DNA of 64,000 nucleotides. Origin: an uncultured Tateyamaria sp. (GTDB lineage Bacteria > Pseudomonadota > Alphaproteobacteria > Rhodobacterales > Rhodobacteraceae). Below, piece by piece: positions 8,541 through 17,392 of the stretch (positions are counted from its first letter, which is position 1; every line of letters begins with the position of its first letter). The translations under genes were made by a program, and so were the position numbers. The notes below the pieces were generated by a model. The model had not been told where the DNA came from. It searched no databases and saw only the letters and a list, made by a program, of their open reading frames with translations. Location: positions 62,001 to 126,000 of the forward strand of contig NZ_CANKXW010000007.1 in assembly GCF_947487805.1 (NCBI RefSeq), given 5' to 3'.

Positions 8541-10961
8541 ATGCGCACCCACGCACAGGCCGTCGTGATCGGCGGCGGCGTTATCGGCTGTTCCATCCTG
8601 TACCATCTGACCAAACTGGGCTGGACCGACGTGGTCCTGCTGGAACGGGATGAGCTGACCTCGGGCTCTACCTGGCACGCGGCGGCCAATATCCACGGGC
8701 TGCATGACAGCACCAATATCAGCCGGATCCAGCACTATACGATGGGCCTGTACAAGGAGCTGGAGCAGGAGACGGGGCAGGGCTGCGGCGTGTTCCAGCC
8801 CGGATCGCTCTATCTGGCGCAGACCGAGGCGCGCGAACACCAGCTGCGTCTGCAGGCGGCCAAGGCGAAGCTTTATGGCATGAATTTCCATGAGGTCGAC
8901 CGGGCCGAGGCGGAGCGACTGCACCCGCTGGTCGATTACGACGGCATCCGCTGCATCATGTGGGAGCCCGAGGGCGGCAATGTGGACCCGTCGGGCGTGA
9001 CCAACGCCTATGCCACCGGCGCGCGCAACAATGGGGCCGAGATCATCCGGTTCTGCCCTGTGACGGGCACCGAACAGCAGCCCGATGGCACGTGGATCGT
9101 GCGCACGGAAAAGGGCGATATTGCAACGCCTTGGGTGGTGAATGCCGCGGGCCTTTGGGGGCGCGAGGTGGCGGCGCTGGCGGGCATCGAGCTGCCACTG
9201 CAACCCACCGAACACCAGTATTTCGTGACCGAGACCATCGCCGAAATCGCGGGCATGGACCGCCGCCTGCCGTCGGTCGCGGACCGGGACGGCGAATATT
9301 ACCTGCGCCAGGAAGGTCAGGGCCTGCTGGTCGGCGCCTACGAGAAGGATTACCGCCTGTGGGCCGAGGAGGGCACGCCGCAGGGGTTTGGCCACGAGCT
9401 GTTCGCCGATGATCTGGAGCGGATCGAGGACAACATGATGCGTGCCATCGACCGGGTGCCCGTGGTGGGCACGGCGGGGATCAAGCGGGTGATCAACGGG
9501 CCGATGATCTGGTCACCGGATTCCAATGTCCTGTTTGGGCCGGTGCCGGAGCTTACGGGCTATTTCTGCTGCAACGGGATCATTCCGGGGTTCAGCCAGT
9601 CGGGCGGCATGGGGCTGCTTGCGGCGCAGTGGATGATCGAGGGCGAGATGAAATACGACATGTTCCCCTGGGACATGGCGCGGTTTGGCGCGTGGGCGGG
9701 CAAGGCGTTCACCAAGGCCCGCGTGGGCGATCAATATGCCAACCGGTTCAAGATCCATTTCCCCAACGAAGAACGCAGCGCGGGCCGTCCGGTGCGCACG
9801 CGCCCCGCCTACGAGATGCAGCGCGAGATGGGCGCGGTGATGGGCCTGAACTATGGCTGGGAACATCCGCTGTGGTTCGCGGACACGTCCGGTGCCAAGG
9901 ACACGGACGGGTTCACCCGTCAGAACTGGTGGGGGCCGGTGGGTGCGGAATGCAAGATGCTGCGCGCCCGGGGCGGGATCATCGATATCTCGAACTTTGC
10001 CAAATATGTCTGTTCCGGTCCGGGGGCGGAGGATTGGCTGAACGCCGTTTTTGCCAACCGGATGCCGCGCAGCGTGGGGCGGTCGTGCCTGACGCCGCTG
10101 ATCGGGAAACGGGGCGGCATTGCGGGGGATTTCACGGTCACGCGTCTGGCTGAGGACGAGTTCTGGATCATCGGGTCGGGCATGGCGGAACGCTATCACC
10201 AGCGGTTTTTCAAGCAGGTGCCGCTGCCGGATGGCACGGTGTTCGAAAGCCGGACCGAGGCGATGTGCGGGTTCAACGTGGCGGGCCCTGATGCGCGCGC
10301 GATGTTGCAACGTATGACCAATGCGTCGCTGGCCAATGCCGATTGGCCGTTCATGCGGTCGGGCCGGATCGAGTTGGCGGGCATCGACGTGCTGGCGTTG
10401 CGGGTGTCGTTCACCGGCGATCTGGGCTGGGAGCTGCATTGTGCCGAGGCGGATCAGGCGCGGCTCTACGCCGCGCTGATCGATGCGGGGCGTGACATGG
10501 GCATCGGGCCGGTGGGCAGCCGGGCGCTGATGAGCCTGCGGATCGAAAAGGGCTATGGCTCGTGGAGCCGGGAGTACAGCCCCGAATATTGGCCGCAGGA
10601 GGTGGCGCTGGACCGGCTGGTCAAGCTGGACAAGCCGTTTCTGAACCGGGATGCGGCGGCCGAGGTCATGGCGCAACCCGCACGCGAATCGCTGGTGCTG
10701 TTGCATCTGGACGAGGCCGATACGGCGGCGTCTGGCGCGGATGCCACTGGCGGTGAACCAATTTTTCGTGATGGCGCCGGCATCGGGCGGGTCACATCAG
10801 GGGCGTATGGATACTCTGTCGGGATGAGTTTGGCGCTGGGATATGTCACGGGCGCAGGCCCCGGTGACAGGGTGGATGTGATGGTGCTGGGACAGCCGCA
10901 CAAGGCAACAATTCTTGACGTTCCGCCCTTTGATCCGACGGGTGAAAGGCTGCGCGGATAG
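8541..10961 (+). CDS. FAD-dependent dimethylglycine/sarcosine dehydrogenase-like protein with GcvT domain (second copy)
   Basis: An 806-residue paralogue of the 4623–7031 product. It has VIGGGVIGCS at residues 9–18, STWHAAA with His46, a central FAO_M-type region and C-terminal GcvT domains (FTGDLGWELH and LRIEKGYGSW near the end are typical). The pair keeps the same domain order but diverges around the substrate side, so two different N-methylated substrates are plausible; this is inference. AGGG precedes ATG 8541 at suitable spacing. The 107-bp upstream gap contains GCGAC and ATGTCGC half-sites (8453–8469) resembling the dyad before the first copy. Confidence 0.88.
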   Translation: MRTHAQAVVIGGGVIGCSILYHLTKLGWTDVVLLERDELTSGSTWHAAANIHGLHDSTNISRIQHYTMGLYKELEQETGQGCGVFQPGSLYLAQTEAREHQLRLQAAKAKLYGMNFHEVDRAEAERLHPLVDYDGIRCIMWEPEGGNVDPSGVTNAYATGARNNGAEIIRFCPVTGTEQQPDGTWIVRTEKGDIATPWVVNAAGLWGREVAALAGIELPLQPTEHQYFVTETIAEIAGMDRRLPSVADRDGEYYLRQEGQGLLVGAYEKDYRLWAEEGTPQGFGHELFADDLERIEDNMMRAIDRVPVVGTAGIKRVINGPMIWSPDSNVLFGPVPELTGYFCCNGIIPGFSQSGGMGLLAAQWMIEGEMKYDMFPWDMARFGAWAGKAFTKARVGDQYANRFKIHFPNEERSAGRPVRTRPAYEMQREMGAVMGLNYGWEHPLWFADTSGAKDTDGFTRQNWWGPVGAECKMLRARGGIIDISNFAKYVCSGPGAEDWLNAVFANRMPRSVGRSCLTPLIGKRGGIAGDFTVTRLAEDEFWIIGSGMAERYHQRFFKQVPLPDGTVFESRTEAMCGFNVAGPDARAMLQRMTNASLANADWPFMRSGRIELAGIDVLALRVSFTGDLGWELHCAEADQARLYAALIDAGRDMGIGPVGSRALMSLRIEKGYGSWSREYSPEYWPQEVALDRLVKLDKPFLNRDAAAEVMAQPARESLVLLHLDEADTAASGADATGGEPIFRDGAGIGRVTSGAYGYSVGMSLALGYVTGAGPGDRVDVMVLGQPHKATILDVPPFDPTGERLRG

Positions 10962-11104
10962 GGGGGGCGATCGGGGTGCAGTTTGGGAGACGCACTGATT
11001 GAGGCAGGCCTGTTAACTGGCACCCAACATGTCGTCAAACCGCACCCCTGACAGGCCGATGTGCGACATTTACTCTAGTTAGCGTCACGTGATAAACAGC
11101 AATC

Positions 11105-11941
11105 ATGTTGGGCCGTCTTCAATCGCGTGAAGTGCACGTTTATGTCTCGAATGGCAGCGTTGCACATTTCACGTTACGTGAAATGCATCTGCTGTATCGT
11201 ACATGGCAGTTGTGGGTCCTTGTTGCCGCCGGGTTTTTTATCATGGCGACGGGTCACCCGGTCACCTTGCCGCAATTCGACAGCTTTGAATTGCGTTTGG
11301 CCTTCTGGATTGTGGGGCTTGGCTTTTATCTGGCCGCGTCGGAATTCCATTCCTTTGTCCTCTACAGCCTGTGGCGTCCGATCTTCAAACGGCCCATTCC
11401 CCTGATCCTGCTGTCTGCGCCGCTCGTGCTCTTTTCTACTTACCTGGCTGGGGCCGTGCTGACCCTTTTGTCGGGCACCGACCGACCGCCGTTCGGGATC
11501 ATGACGTGGCAGATGAATGTGCGGAACATCGTCGTTGCCCATATCTTTGAAACGGTTGCGCTTTTGTGGTTGCTGCCCGCTCAGCGCGCCCGCAGCGGTG
11601 CGGCGGCGCAGACCCGCAATGTCATGCTGGCCGGGCGCCGGTTTGTCCTGTGCGGTATCCAGCGGGTCAAGGCGGCAGAGCATTACCTTGAGGTGCATAC
11701 GGACGCGGGCATGGAAACCGTGCGCGAGCGCATGCTGACCTTTCTTGAACAGGTGGAGCCGGGCGACGGCATTCAGACCCACAGGTCCCATTGGGTGTCC
11801 GCGGCGAGCGCGCGGGATCTGAAGGGCGCGCATTTGCAGCTGACCTGCGGGGAGAAGGTGCCCGTGGCGCGCGGGCGACTGAACGATGTGCGCGACTGGT
11901 TGCAGGACAAGGGTGTGGATGCGCAGGGCGAAACCGCCTGA
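11105..11941 (+). CDS. Membrane-anchored LytTR family DNA-binding regulator
   Basis: A 278-residue protein with four predicted membrane spans (about 34–50, 64–82, 98–122, 140–158) followed by a LytTR DNA-binding domain (about 175–268; VKAAEHYLEVHTD and IQTHRSHWVS are characteristic). Membrane-tethered LytTR proteins without a receiver domain occur in alphaproteobacteria as presumed sensors that bind promoters directly. No histidine kinase or obvious target gene is adjacent. The start is uncertain: ATG 11105 is the longest option, and ATG 11183 (MHLLYRTW) directly before the first span is equally reasonable. It is convergent with the CorC-like gene, with a 3-bp gap. Confidence 0.85.
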   Translation: MLGRLQSREVHVYVSNGSVAHFTLREMHLLYRTWQLWVLVAAGFFIMATGHPVTLPQFDSFELRLAFWIVGLGFYLAASEFHSFVLYSLWRPIFKRPIPLILLSAPLVLFSTYLAGAVLTLLSGTDRPPFGIMTWQMNVRNIVVAHIFETVALLWLLPAQRARSGAAAQTRNVMLAGRRFVLCGIQRVKAAEHYLEVHTDAGMETVRERMLTFLEQVEPGDGIQTHRSHWVSAASARDLKGAHLQLTCGEKVPVARGRLNDVRDWLQDKGVDAQGETA

Positions 11942-11944
11942 GCG

Positions 11945-13255
11945 CTATTCCAGCGCCTTGATCCGCAGGGCGGTGATGCGGTTGCCATCCCGTTCGATCA
12001 CCTCGAAGCGGAAGCCGTGAAAGCTGAACACCTGGCCCGTGGTCGGGATCATCTGCGCCTCGTGGATCACGAGACCCGCGATGGTGTTGGCCTCTTCGTC
12101 GGGCAGGTTCCAGTCGGTGGCCCGGTTCAGGTCGCGGATCGTCATGGCCCCGTCGACCATATAGTGCCCGTCCTCGCCCCGGTTGACCTGATGATCGCCG
12201 TCGGGGTCGAATTCGTCGGTGATCTCGCCCACGATCTCTTCGAGGATGTCTTCGAGCGTGATCAGCCCCTGAAGCGAGCCATATTCGTCCACGACCAGCG
12301 CAAAATGGGTGCGCATCCGCAGGAACTGGCGCATCTGGTCATCGAGGGTCGTCGTCTCGGGCACGAAATAGGGCGGCATCGCCACGTCGCCGATGTCAAA
12401 GGTCTTGAGGGCCGCGGCTTCGCCTTCGGGGCCGCCGATCACGCGGTACATCGCGCGCAAGAGGTCCTTGGCGTGGATGACGCCGGTGATGTTCTCCTGC
12501 TCGCCGCGATAGACGGGCAGGCGGGTGTGGTTGGATTTCAGGCACTGTTCCAGGATCGCCTGCGGGTCGTCGTCGGCGTTGATCATCTCGATGCCGGAGC
12601 GGTGGAGCATGATCTCTTCGACCGTGCGGTCGCCCAGGTCGAGCGCGCCAAGGATGCGGTCGCGGTCTTCCTTTTCGACCACGCCTTCGGAATGGCCCAG
12701 TTGCAGCGCACCGGCGATTTCCTCGCGCACGGCCATGATGTGGCTGTCGGGGTCGATCTGCACGCCAAAGAGGCGCAGCACGCCGCGCACCAGCAACCGT
12801 ACGGCGGAGACGATCGGGGAAAAGACGGTGACGACCAGCGAAATGGGCCGCGACACCAGCGAGGCGGCGGTTTCCGAATTGGTGATGGCATAGGTCTTGG
12901 GCAGCACTTCGGCAAAGATCAGCACCAGCAGCGTCATCACCAGCGTCGCAAGGGCCACACCGCTTTCGCCGAAGGCGCGGGTAAAGATCGCGGTGGCGAG
13001 CGACGTGGCAAGGATGTTCACGAGGTTGTTGCCCAGAAGGACCGACCCGATCAGCCGTTCGTTGTCTTCGGTGATCTGCAACGCCCGTTCCGCGCCGCGC
13101 GAGCCCTTGTCGGCCTGCGCGCGCAGCTTGCCCCGCGAGGCCGCCGTCAGCGCGGTTTCAGAGCCGGAAAAGAACCCCGACATCACCAGCAGGAACAGGA
13201 TGACGCCCGCCGTCATCCAGAACGCGGCATCGAGGGTCGAAGTGGGATCTTCCAT
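11945..13255 (-). CDS. CorC/HlyC family membrane protein (DUF21–CBS–CorC)
   Basis: A 436-residue protein with a DUF21/CNNM membrane domain (about 8–200), two CBS domains (about 212–270 and 292–345) and a C-terminal CorC_HlyC domain (about 355–430). This layout is shared with CNNM magnesium/cobalt transporters and so-called hemolysin C proteins; divalent-cation export is the likeliest role. ATG 13255 has the ribosome binding site AAAGGAT at good spacing and begins MEDPTSTLDAAFWM just before the first membrane span; a longer in-frame start at 13324 lacks this support. It is divergent from the metallophosphoesterase gene. Confidence 0.88.
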   Translation of the reverse strand: MEDPTSTLDAAFWMTAGVILFLLVMSGFFSGSETALTAASRGKLRAQADKGSRGAERALQITEDNERLIGSVLLGNNLVNILATSLATAIFTRAFGESGVALATLVMTLLVLIFAEVLPKTYAITNSETAASLVSRPISLVVTVFSPIVSAVRLLVRGVLRLFGVQIDPDSHIMAVREEIAGALQLGHSEGVVEKEDRDRILGALDLGDRTVEEIMLHRSGIEMINADDDPQAILEQCLKSNHTRLPVYRGEQENITGVIHAKDLLRAMYRVIGGPEGEAAALKTFDIGDVAMPPYFVPETTTLDDQMRQFLRMRTHFALVVDEYGSLQGLITLEDILEEIVGEITDEFDPDGDHQVNRGEDGHYMVDGAMTIRDLNRATDWNLPDEEANTIAGLVIHEAQMIPTTGQVFSFHGFRFEVIERDGNRITALRIKALE

Positions 13256-13286
13256 TCGTGATTTATCCTTTGTTCTGTTCTGGGTT

Positions 13287-14132
13287 ATGGGGGTGCAACG
13301 CGTTGCATTCAAGGGAAGAGCCACGTTGCGCCATCTGGATCTGGGACAATTGGACGGGCCTGTGCTGCTGTTTGGCGGGCCCTATTCCAATGTGCAGGCG
13401 ACGCGGGCGGTGCTGGGTCAGGCACAGGCGCGCGGCGCGACGCCTGTATGCACGGGCGATGTCGTGGCCTATTGCGCGCGCCCGGCCGAGACGGTGGCGG
13501 CCATCCGTGCCAGCGGATGTGCCGTGCTTGCGGGCAATTGCGAAATCCAGCTGGCCAGCGGCGCGCCCGATTGCGGATGCGGGTTCGAGGACGGGTCGGC
13601 CTGTGATCTGCTGTCGGTGGGATGGTACGGGTTTGCCTCTGCGCGGATCGGGGCAGAGGCGCGGGCGTGGATGGCGGGCCTGCCGGATGTGCTGACTTTC
13701 AGCCATTGCGGCACGCGCTATGGGGTCGTGCACGGGGCCGTGTCGGATGTGGCGCGGTTCTTGTGGTCCACTTCACCGGAGGCAGAGCTGGAGCGGGAAT
13801 GGGACATGCTGGAGCGTGCGATTGGCCCTGTGGGCGGGATCGTGGCCGGGCACAGCGGGATAGCGTTTATGCGCCCCTTGCGGCGCGGGCGCTGGATCAA
13901 CGCGGGCGTGGTGGGCATGCCGCCGCATGACGGGCAGGCGCGCACCCGCTTTGCCATGCTGGAAGACGGTGCGGTGACGCTGCATGCGCTGGACTATGAC
14001 ATGGCGGGGGCCGTGGCGGATATGGCGGCGGCGGGCCTGACCCAAGGCTATGACCGCGCGTTGCAGACGGGTTATTGGCCGTCCGAAGATGTCTTGCCAC
14101 CAGATTTGCGGCTGTCCTGCGCCAGCGGGTGA
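13287..14132 (+). CDS. Calcineurin-like metallophosphoesterase family protein
   Basis: About 281 residues. The motifs FGGPYSN, TGDVVAYC (Asp of the GD motif), LAGNCE (Asn of the GNxE motif) and a late GHSG follow the order of the calcineurin-like phosphoesterase fold, so a metal-dependent phosphatase or phosphodiesterase is expected, with unknown substrate. A TTG at 13326, preceded by AAGGGAAGAG, would start the protein MRHLDLGQL and may be the true start, leaving 70 bp for two divergent promoters instead of 31. The 3' end overlaps the convergent xerD gene by 61 bp. Confidence 0.7.
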   Translation: MGVQRVAFKGRATLRHLDLGQLDGPVLLFGGPYSNVQATRAVLGQAQARGATPVCTGDVVAYCARPAETVAAIRASGCAVLAGNCEIQLASGAPDCGCGFEDGSACDLLSVGWYGFASARIGAEARAWMAGLPDVLTFSHCGTRYGVVHGAVSDVARFLWSTSPEAELEREWDMLERAIGPVGGIVAGHSGIAFMRPLRRGRWINAGVVGMPPHDGQARTRFAMLEDGAVTLHALDYDMAGAVADMAAAGLTQGYDRALQTGYWPSEDVLPPDLRLSCASG

Positions 14133-15034
14133 TGATCCAGCACCAGCTGGGTCAGGCGTTCGTCAACCACGTGGGTATAGATCTCGGTCGTGGCCACATC
14201 CGCATGGCCCAGCATCGTCTGGATCGCGCGCAGATCGGCGCCACCGGCCAGAAGGTGCGTTGCAAAGGCGTGGCGCAACGTGTGGGGGGTCACCTTGTCC
14301 GGGGCCACGCCGCCGAACACGGCCAGCGATTTGATCCGCGCATAGAACCAGTGGCGGGTCAGGTGCCCGGAGGCCCCGCGCGAGGGAAAGAGAAAGCGCG
14401 ACGGCGGCAGCCCCTTGGCCTCGGCCTGTGCCTGCACCGTGTCGCGTTCCTTGATCCACGCGGCGAGGGCCGCGCGCGCGGGCGGTGACAGGGGCACCAT
14501 GCGTTCCTTGCCCCCCTTGCCGAGGATCAACAGCATCTCGGGGTTGCCGCGGGCCGAGGACACAGGCAGGCCGACAAGTTCGCTGACCCGCATGCCGGTG
14601 GCATAGAGCAATTGCAGCAGGCAGGTGTCGCGCAGCCGGTCATGCGGATTGCGCCCATGGTGCAGGCCCGCGTCCAGCAGGCGGTCCACCTCTGCTTCGT
14701 CCAGCGTTTTGGGCAGGCGTTTGTCCTGTCCGGGGCTGGCGATCTGGATGGCGGGGTTGTCGCCGCGCCAGCCTTCTTCGAAGGCAAAGCGGTAGATCTG
14801 CTTGATCGCGGACAGCCGCCGCGCGCGGGTCGCCTTGGCCAGTCCCTGGGCGTCGCAATGGATCAGGTAGGATTCGATGGCCCCCTGATCGGCTTGGGCG
14901 AAATCGGTGCCTTGGGTGATCAGCCATGCCTGCACATCCTTGAGGTCTCGCCCATAGGCCAGCAGCGTGTTGCGCGCGGCCCCGAGTTCCGCCGCTTGCG
15001 CGTCCAGAAAGGTCGATATCCAATGCGTGCTCAT
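14072..15034 (-). CDS. xerD: Tyrosine recombinase XerD
   Basis: A 320-residue site-specific recombinase that resolves chromosome dimers together with XerC. An N-terminal SAM-like core-binding domain (1–95) precedes the catalytic domain with the full active set: Arg149 (TGMRVSEL), Lys173 (GKGGKER), His251 and Arg254 (HTLRHAFATHLL), His277 (LGHADV) and Tyr286 (EIYTHV). Length and motif spacing match cellular XerD rather than a phage integrase, and no attachment sites or mobile genes surround it. It overlaps the upstream exported-protein gene by 4 bp, suggesting translational coupling, and the convergent phosphoesterase gene by 61 bp. Confidence 0.92.
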   Translation of the reverse strand: MSTHWISTFLDAQAAELGAARNTLLAYGRDLKDVQAWLITQGTDFAQADQGAIESYLIHCDAQGLAKATRARRLSAIKQIYRFAFEEGWRGDNPAIQIASPGQDKRLPKTLDEAEVDRLLDAGLHHGRNPHDRLRDTCLLQLLYATGMRVSELVGLPVSSARGNPEMLLILGKGGKERMVPLSPPARAALAAWIKERDTVQAQAEAKGLPPSRFLFPSRGASGHLTRHWFYARIKSLAVFGGVAPDKVTPHTLRHAFATHLLAGGADLRAIQTMLGHADVATTEIYTHVVDERLTQLVLDHHPLAQDSRKSGGKTSSDGQ

Positions 15035-16572
15035 CCCGCGACCCCGCCGAGGATTTGCAGCGCCGTGCGACGGGCCGTGTCCTCGAGCCCCAGGGCGCGC
15101 AAGGTGGCGAGCCCGGTGGTCAGCTGGGCCACATCGCCCGCGCTGCCGTTCTGGGTGATCATCAGCGCGTCGAGCAGTGCCGCCCCGAGGGCGCCATCCT
15201 GTGCGCGCGCGATCAGCGCCGCATCCGGCGTGGCCCCGTCGGAAAAGGCGGCATGGATGGCGCGGGCCATGTCACCGCCGGGCGGTGGCCCGGTGGGGGC
15301 AGTCCCGGAGGCCACGGCGGTGGCCAGCGGGTTGTGCAAGGCGCGCGCGGGGAACTGGGTTGCGGCCTCTTCGTAACGGGCGGACACCAGCAGCATGTCA
15401 TAGGCGATGTCGGCGGTGCGTCCGCTCAGCACCACATCGGTGAGCGCATCGGCAAAGAGCGAGGCGAACGGCACGGCAAGGCGCGCACGGCGCATCTGGT
15501 CCCAGGCCTGCGGCAGGGTCTTGGAGATGGCGGCGGGGCTTGCCGTGCCAAGTGCGGTTTCAAACCGCTGCACGGCGGCGACGCGGTCCCAGACGCCGCC
15601 CGATGCGGCGGGCCGTCGGTCCGACAGGATGCCCAGCAGACGGTTTTCCGGCAGCGCACCCTGTTGCGCCAGACGCTCGGCGGCCTCGATACGGGCCTTC
15701 CATCCGGCGGTGTCGGACAGGTCGGCATTGGCATAGATCACCGGCCAGATCCGCGTGGGGATCGGCATGCCCGCCCCCTGATAGAGCCGAAAGAGCAGCG
15801 GGTCGGGGCGCGCAGGTACCGCCATGGGCGGCTCGCCTTCGAAGAGTTCGGGATCGAGGAACCGCTCCATCGCCTGCGCCGTGTCGGGGTCGATCAGGCC
15901 AAGGGCGCGGCCGGTGCCCAGTTGCAGCACGGCGGTGCCCCAGTCCCCGGACCGGGCGGCGCAATAGACATCATGCGCCTTGTCCGGCGACAGGGTCGGC
16001 ATCGCGCGCAGCACCGCACAGGCGCGCGCATCCGTGCCCGCCAGCAGCGACAGATCCATGTAGCGCGCGAGATGCGCCGCGCTGCTGTCCGGCCCGGCCT
16101 GTTCGATCAGCGCCATGGCCGGGTCAAGCGCCCCCAGCGCCGTGAGCGCGTCAATGCGGGCCAGATCAAAGGCGGCGGCCTCATCGGACGGGGGCAGGCC
16201 TTCGGCCAGAAGCAGGGTGTAGAAGAGCGATTGCAGCGCAGGCACGCGCAGGTCGGGCATCTGGTCCAACTGCCGCGCCAGATCCGCGCCATCCGACGCC
16301 GCCCACAATGTGTCGGGCAGGCCGGTGACAGTGGAGGGGGCGAGGCCCACGCGCTTGGGCGCATCGCCATCGAGCGGGGCCACCTGTACCTCCGGCACCG
16401 TGGCCGAGGACGTCACCGCAGGCTCGCGCAGCGCAGGCAGGGCGGCGGGCGTCACGGGCTGCGTGTCCAGCCAGTCGATCACGTTCAGGGGGGCGGCATC
16501 GGGCGTCTGGGCCGCGGCCGGTGTCGCCAGCATCAGGCCCATCATCAGGACCAGTGCAGGATTATTCCGCAT
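15031..16572 (-). CDS. Exported protein of unknown function
   Basis: A 513-residue protein I do not recognise as a named family. Residues 1–22 are a clear signal peptide ending ATPAAAQ, so the product is probably periplasmic. The rest is rich in Ala, Leu, Asp and Pro without membrane spans or catalytic motifs; the alanine/leucine-rich helical appearance suggests a repeat (solenoid) fold, which is inference. The gene starts inside the end of a 49-residue membrane-peptide gene (11-bp overlap) and its stop overlaps the xerD start, so the three form one transcription unit opposite aroK–aroB. Confidence 0.75.
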   Translation of the reverse strand: MRNNPALVLMMGLMLATPAAAQTPDAAPLNVIDWLDTQPVTPAALPALREPAVTSSATVPEVQVAPLDGDAPKRVGLAPSTVTGLPDTLWAASDGADLARQLDQMPDLRVPALQSLFYTLLLAEGLPPSDEAAAFDLARIDALTALGALDPAMALIEQAGPDSSAAHLARYMDLSLLAGTDARACAVLRAMPTLSPDKAHDVYCAARSGDWGTAVLQLGTGRALGLIDPDTAQAMERFLDPELFEGEPPMAVPARPDPLLFRLYQGAGMPIPTRIWPVIYANADLSDTAGWKARIEAAERLAQQGALPENRLLGILSDRRPAASGGVWDRVAAVQRFETALGTASPAAISKTLPQAWDQMRRARLAVPFASLFADALTDVVLSGRTADIAYDMLLVSARYEEAATQFPARALHNPLATAVASGTAPTGPPPGGDMARAIHAAFSDGATPDAALIARAQDGALGAALLDALMITQNGSAGDVAQLTTGLATLRALGLEDTARRTALQILGGVAG

Positions 16573-16711
16573 CGAGGGTCACGGGCATACGGGTTTCCGT
16601 TTGCGGCGGCGAGAAGTTCGCGCCAAAATATTCGCCCACATAGGCATAGGCCACCAGCCCGATGAACCCGATGATCATGAGAAAGATCAACAGCTTGAAT
16701 AGTCGGCCCAT
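16562..16711 (-). CDS. Small single-span membrane peptide (49 residues)
   Basis: A 49-codon gene with GAGGCAG eight bases before ATG 16711. It begins MGRLFKLLIFLMIIGF: a hydrophobic stretch of about 20 residues followed by a short hydrophilic tail, so one transmembrane helix is predicted. The stop overlaps the start of the exported-protein gene by 11 bp, a typical coupled arrangement. The upstream region is shared divergently with aroK and is AT-rich. Function unknown; short proteins of this type are easily missed in annotation. Confidence 0.65.
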   Translation of the reverse strand: MGRLFKLLIFLMIIGFIGLVAYAYVGEYFGANFSPPQTETRMPVTLDAE

Positions 16712-16804
16712 GGATGTAACTGCCTCGTCGTGGTGCCAATGAATTTCTTGTTTTGCCCAAAGCATATATGGCCTTTTTGATAAAATCACGTCATTGACAG
16801 CGCA

Positions 16805-17392
16805 ATGAGCGAAAATCAGCAATATCAGGTCCAGACGGCCACATATCGACTGAAAAAGACGGTTGTGATGGTGGGGATGATGGGCGCGGGCAAGACGGCC
16901 GTGGGCCGCGCGCTGGCGCAGCGGCTGGACGTGCCGTTCCTTGACAGCGATGCGGAAATCGAAAGCGCGGCCAACATGACCGTGCCGGAAATCTTTGAAC
17001 GCGACGGAGAGTCGTTCTTTCGCGCGAAGGAGACGCAGGTGATCTCGCGGTTGCTGGATGAGGCGCGCGGCATCCTGTCGACGGGGGGCGGTGCGTTTCT
17101 GGCGCAGGAGAACCGTGAGAACATCACGGCGCGGGGGGTGTCCGTGTGGCTGAATGCGGATCTGGACCTTTTGTGGCAGCGTGTGCGCCACAAGGACACG
17201 CGTCCTTTGCTGCGCACGGCCGATCCGCGCGCGACCTTGCAGGAGATCTATGCCGCCCGTGTGCCGCTTTATGCGATGGCGGATGTTGAAGTCGCCTCAG
17301 AACCGAACCTGAGCATTGAACAGATGGTGGACCGGGTCATCGCGACGCTGTTGCGGGACCGTGCGGATGTATTGGAGATGCGGGATGCGTGA
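16805..17392 (+). CDS. aroK: Shikimate kinase
   Basis: A 195-residue shikimate kinase, which phosphorylates shikimate at the 3-hydroxyl in the chorismate pathway. Walker A is GMMGAGKT (24–31), the shikimate-binding aspartate motif is DSDAEIE (47–53), and LSTGGGAFL (91–99) is the glycine triplet that contacts shikimate; the lid arginine lies in RPLLRTADP. A short non-conserved N-terminal extension (about 18 residues) precedes the first strand, so an internal start is possible. It overlaps aroB by 8 bp, the usual aroKB operon. Confidence 0.95.
   Translation: MSENQQYQVQTATYRLKKTVVMVGMMGAGKTAVGRALAQRLDVPFLDSDAEIESAANMTVPEIFERDGESFFRAKETQVISRLLDEARGILSTGGGAFLAQENRENITARGVSVWLNADLDLLWQRVRHKDTRPLLRTADPRATLQEIYAARVPLYAMADVEVASEPNLSIEQMVDRVIATLLRDRADVLEMRDA

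Noticed and set aside
11063-11069. GCGACAT upstream of the LytTR gene as part of a shared regulon
   Set aside because: A single 7-mer of this composition is expected several times by chance in 64 kb and also occurs within coding regions; only the paired or palindromic copies were kept.
14072-15034. Phage or island integrase
   Set aside because: Length, motif spacing and operon context fit housekeeping XerD; there is no attachment site or cargo.
16794-16799. TTGACA as aroK promoter -35
   Set aside because: It lies only a few bases before the start codon, too close for a promoter serving that start.
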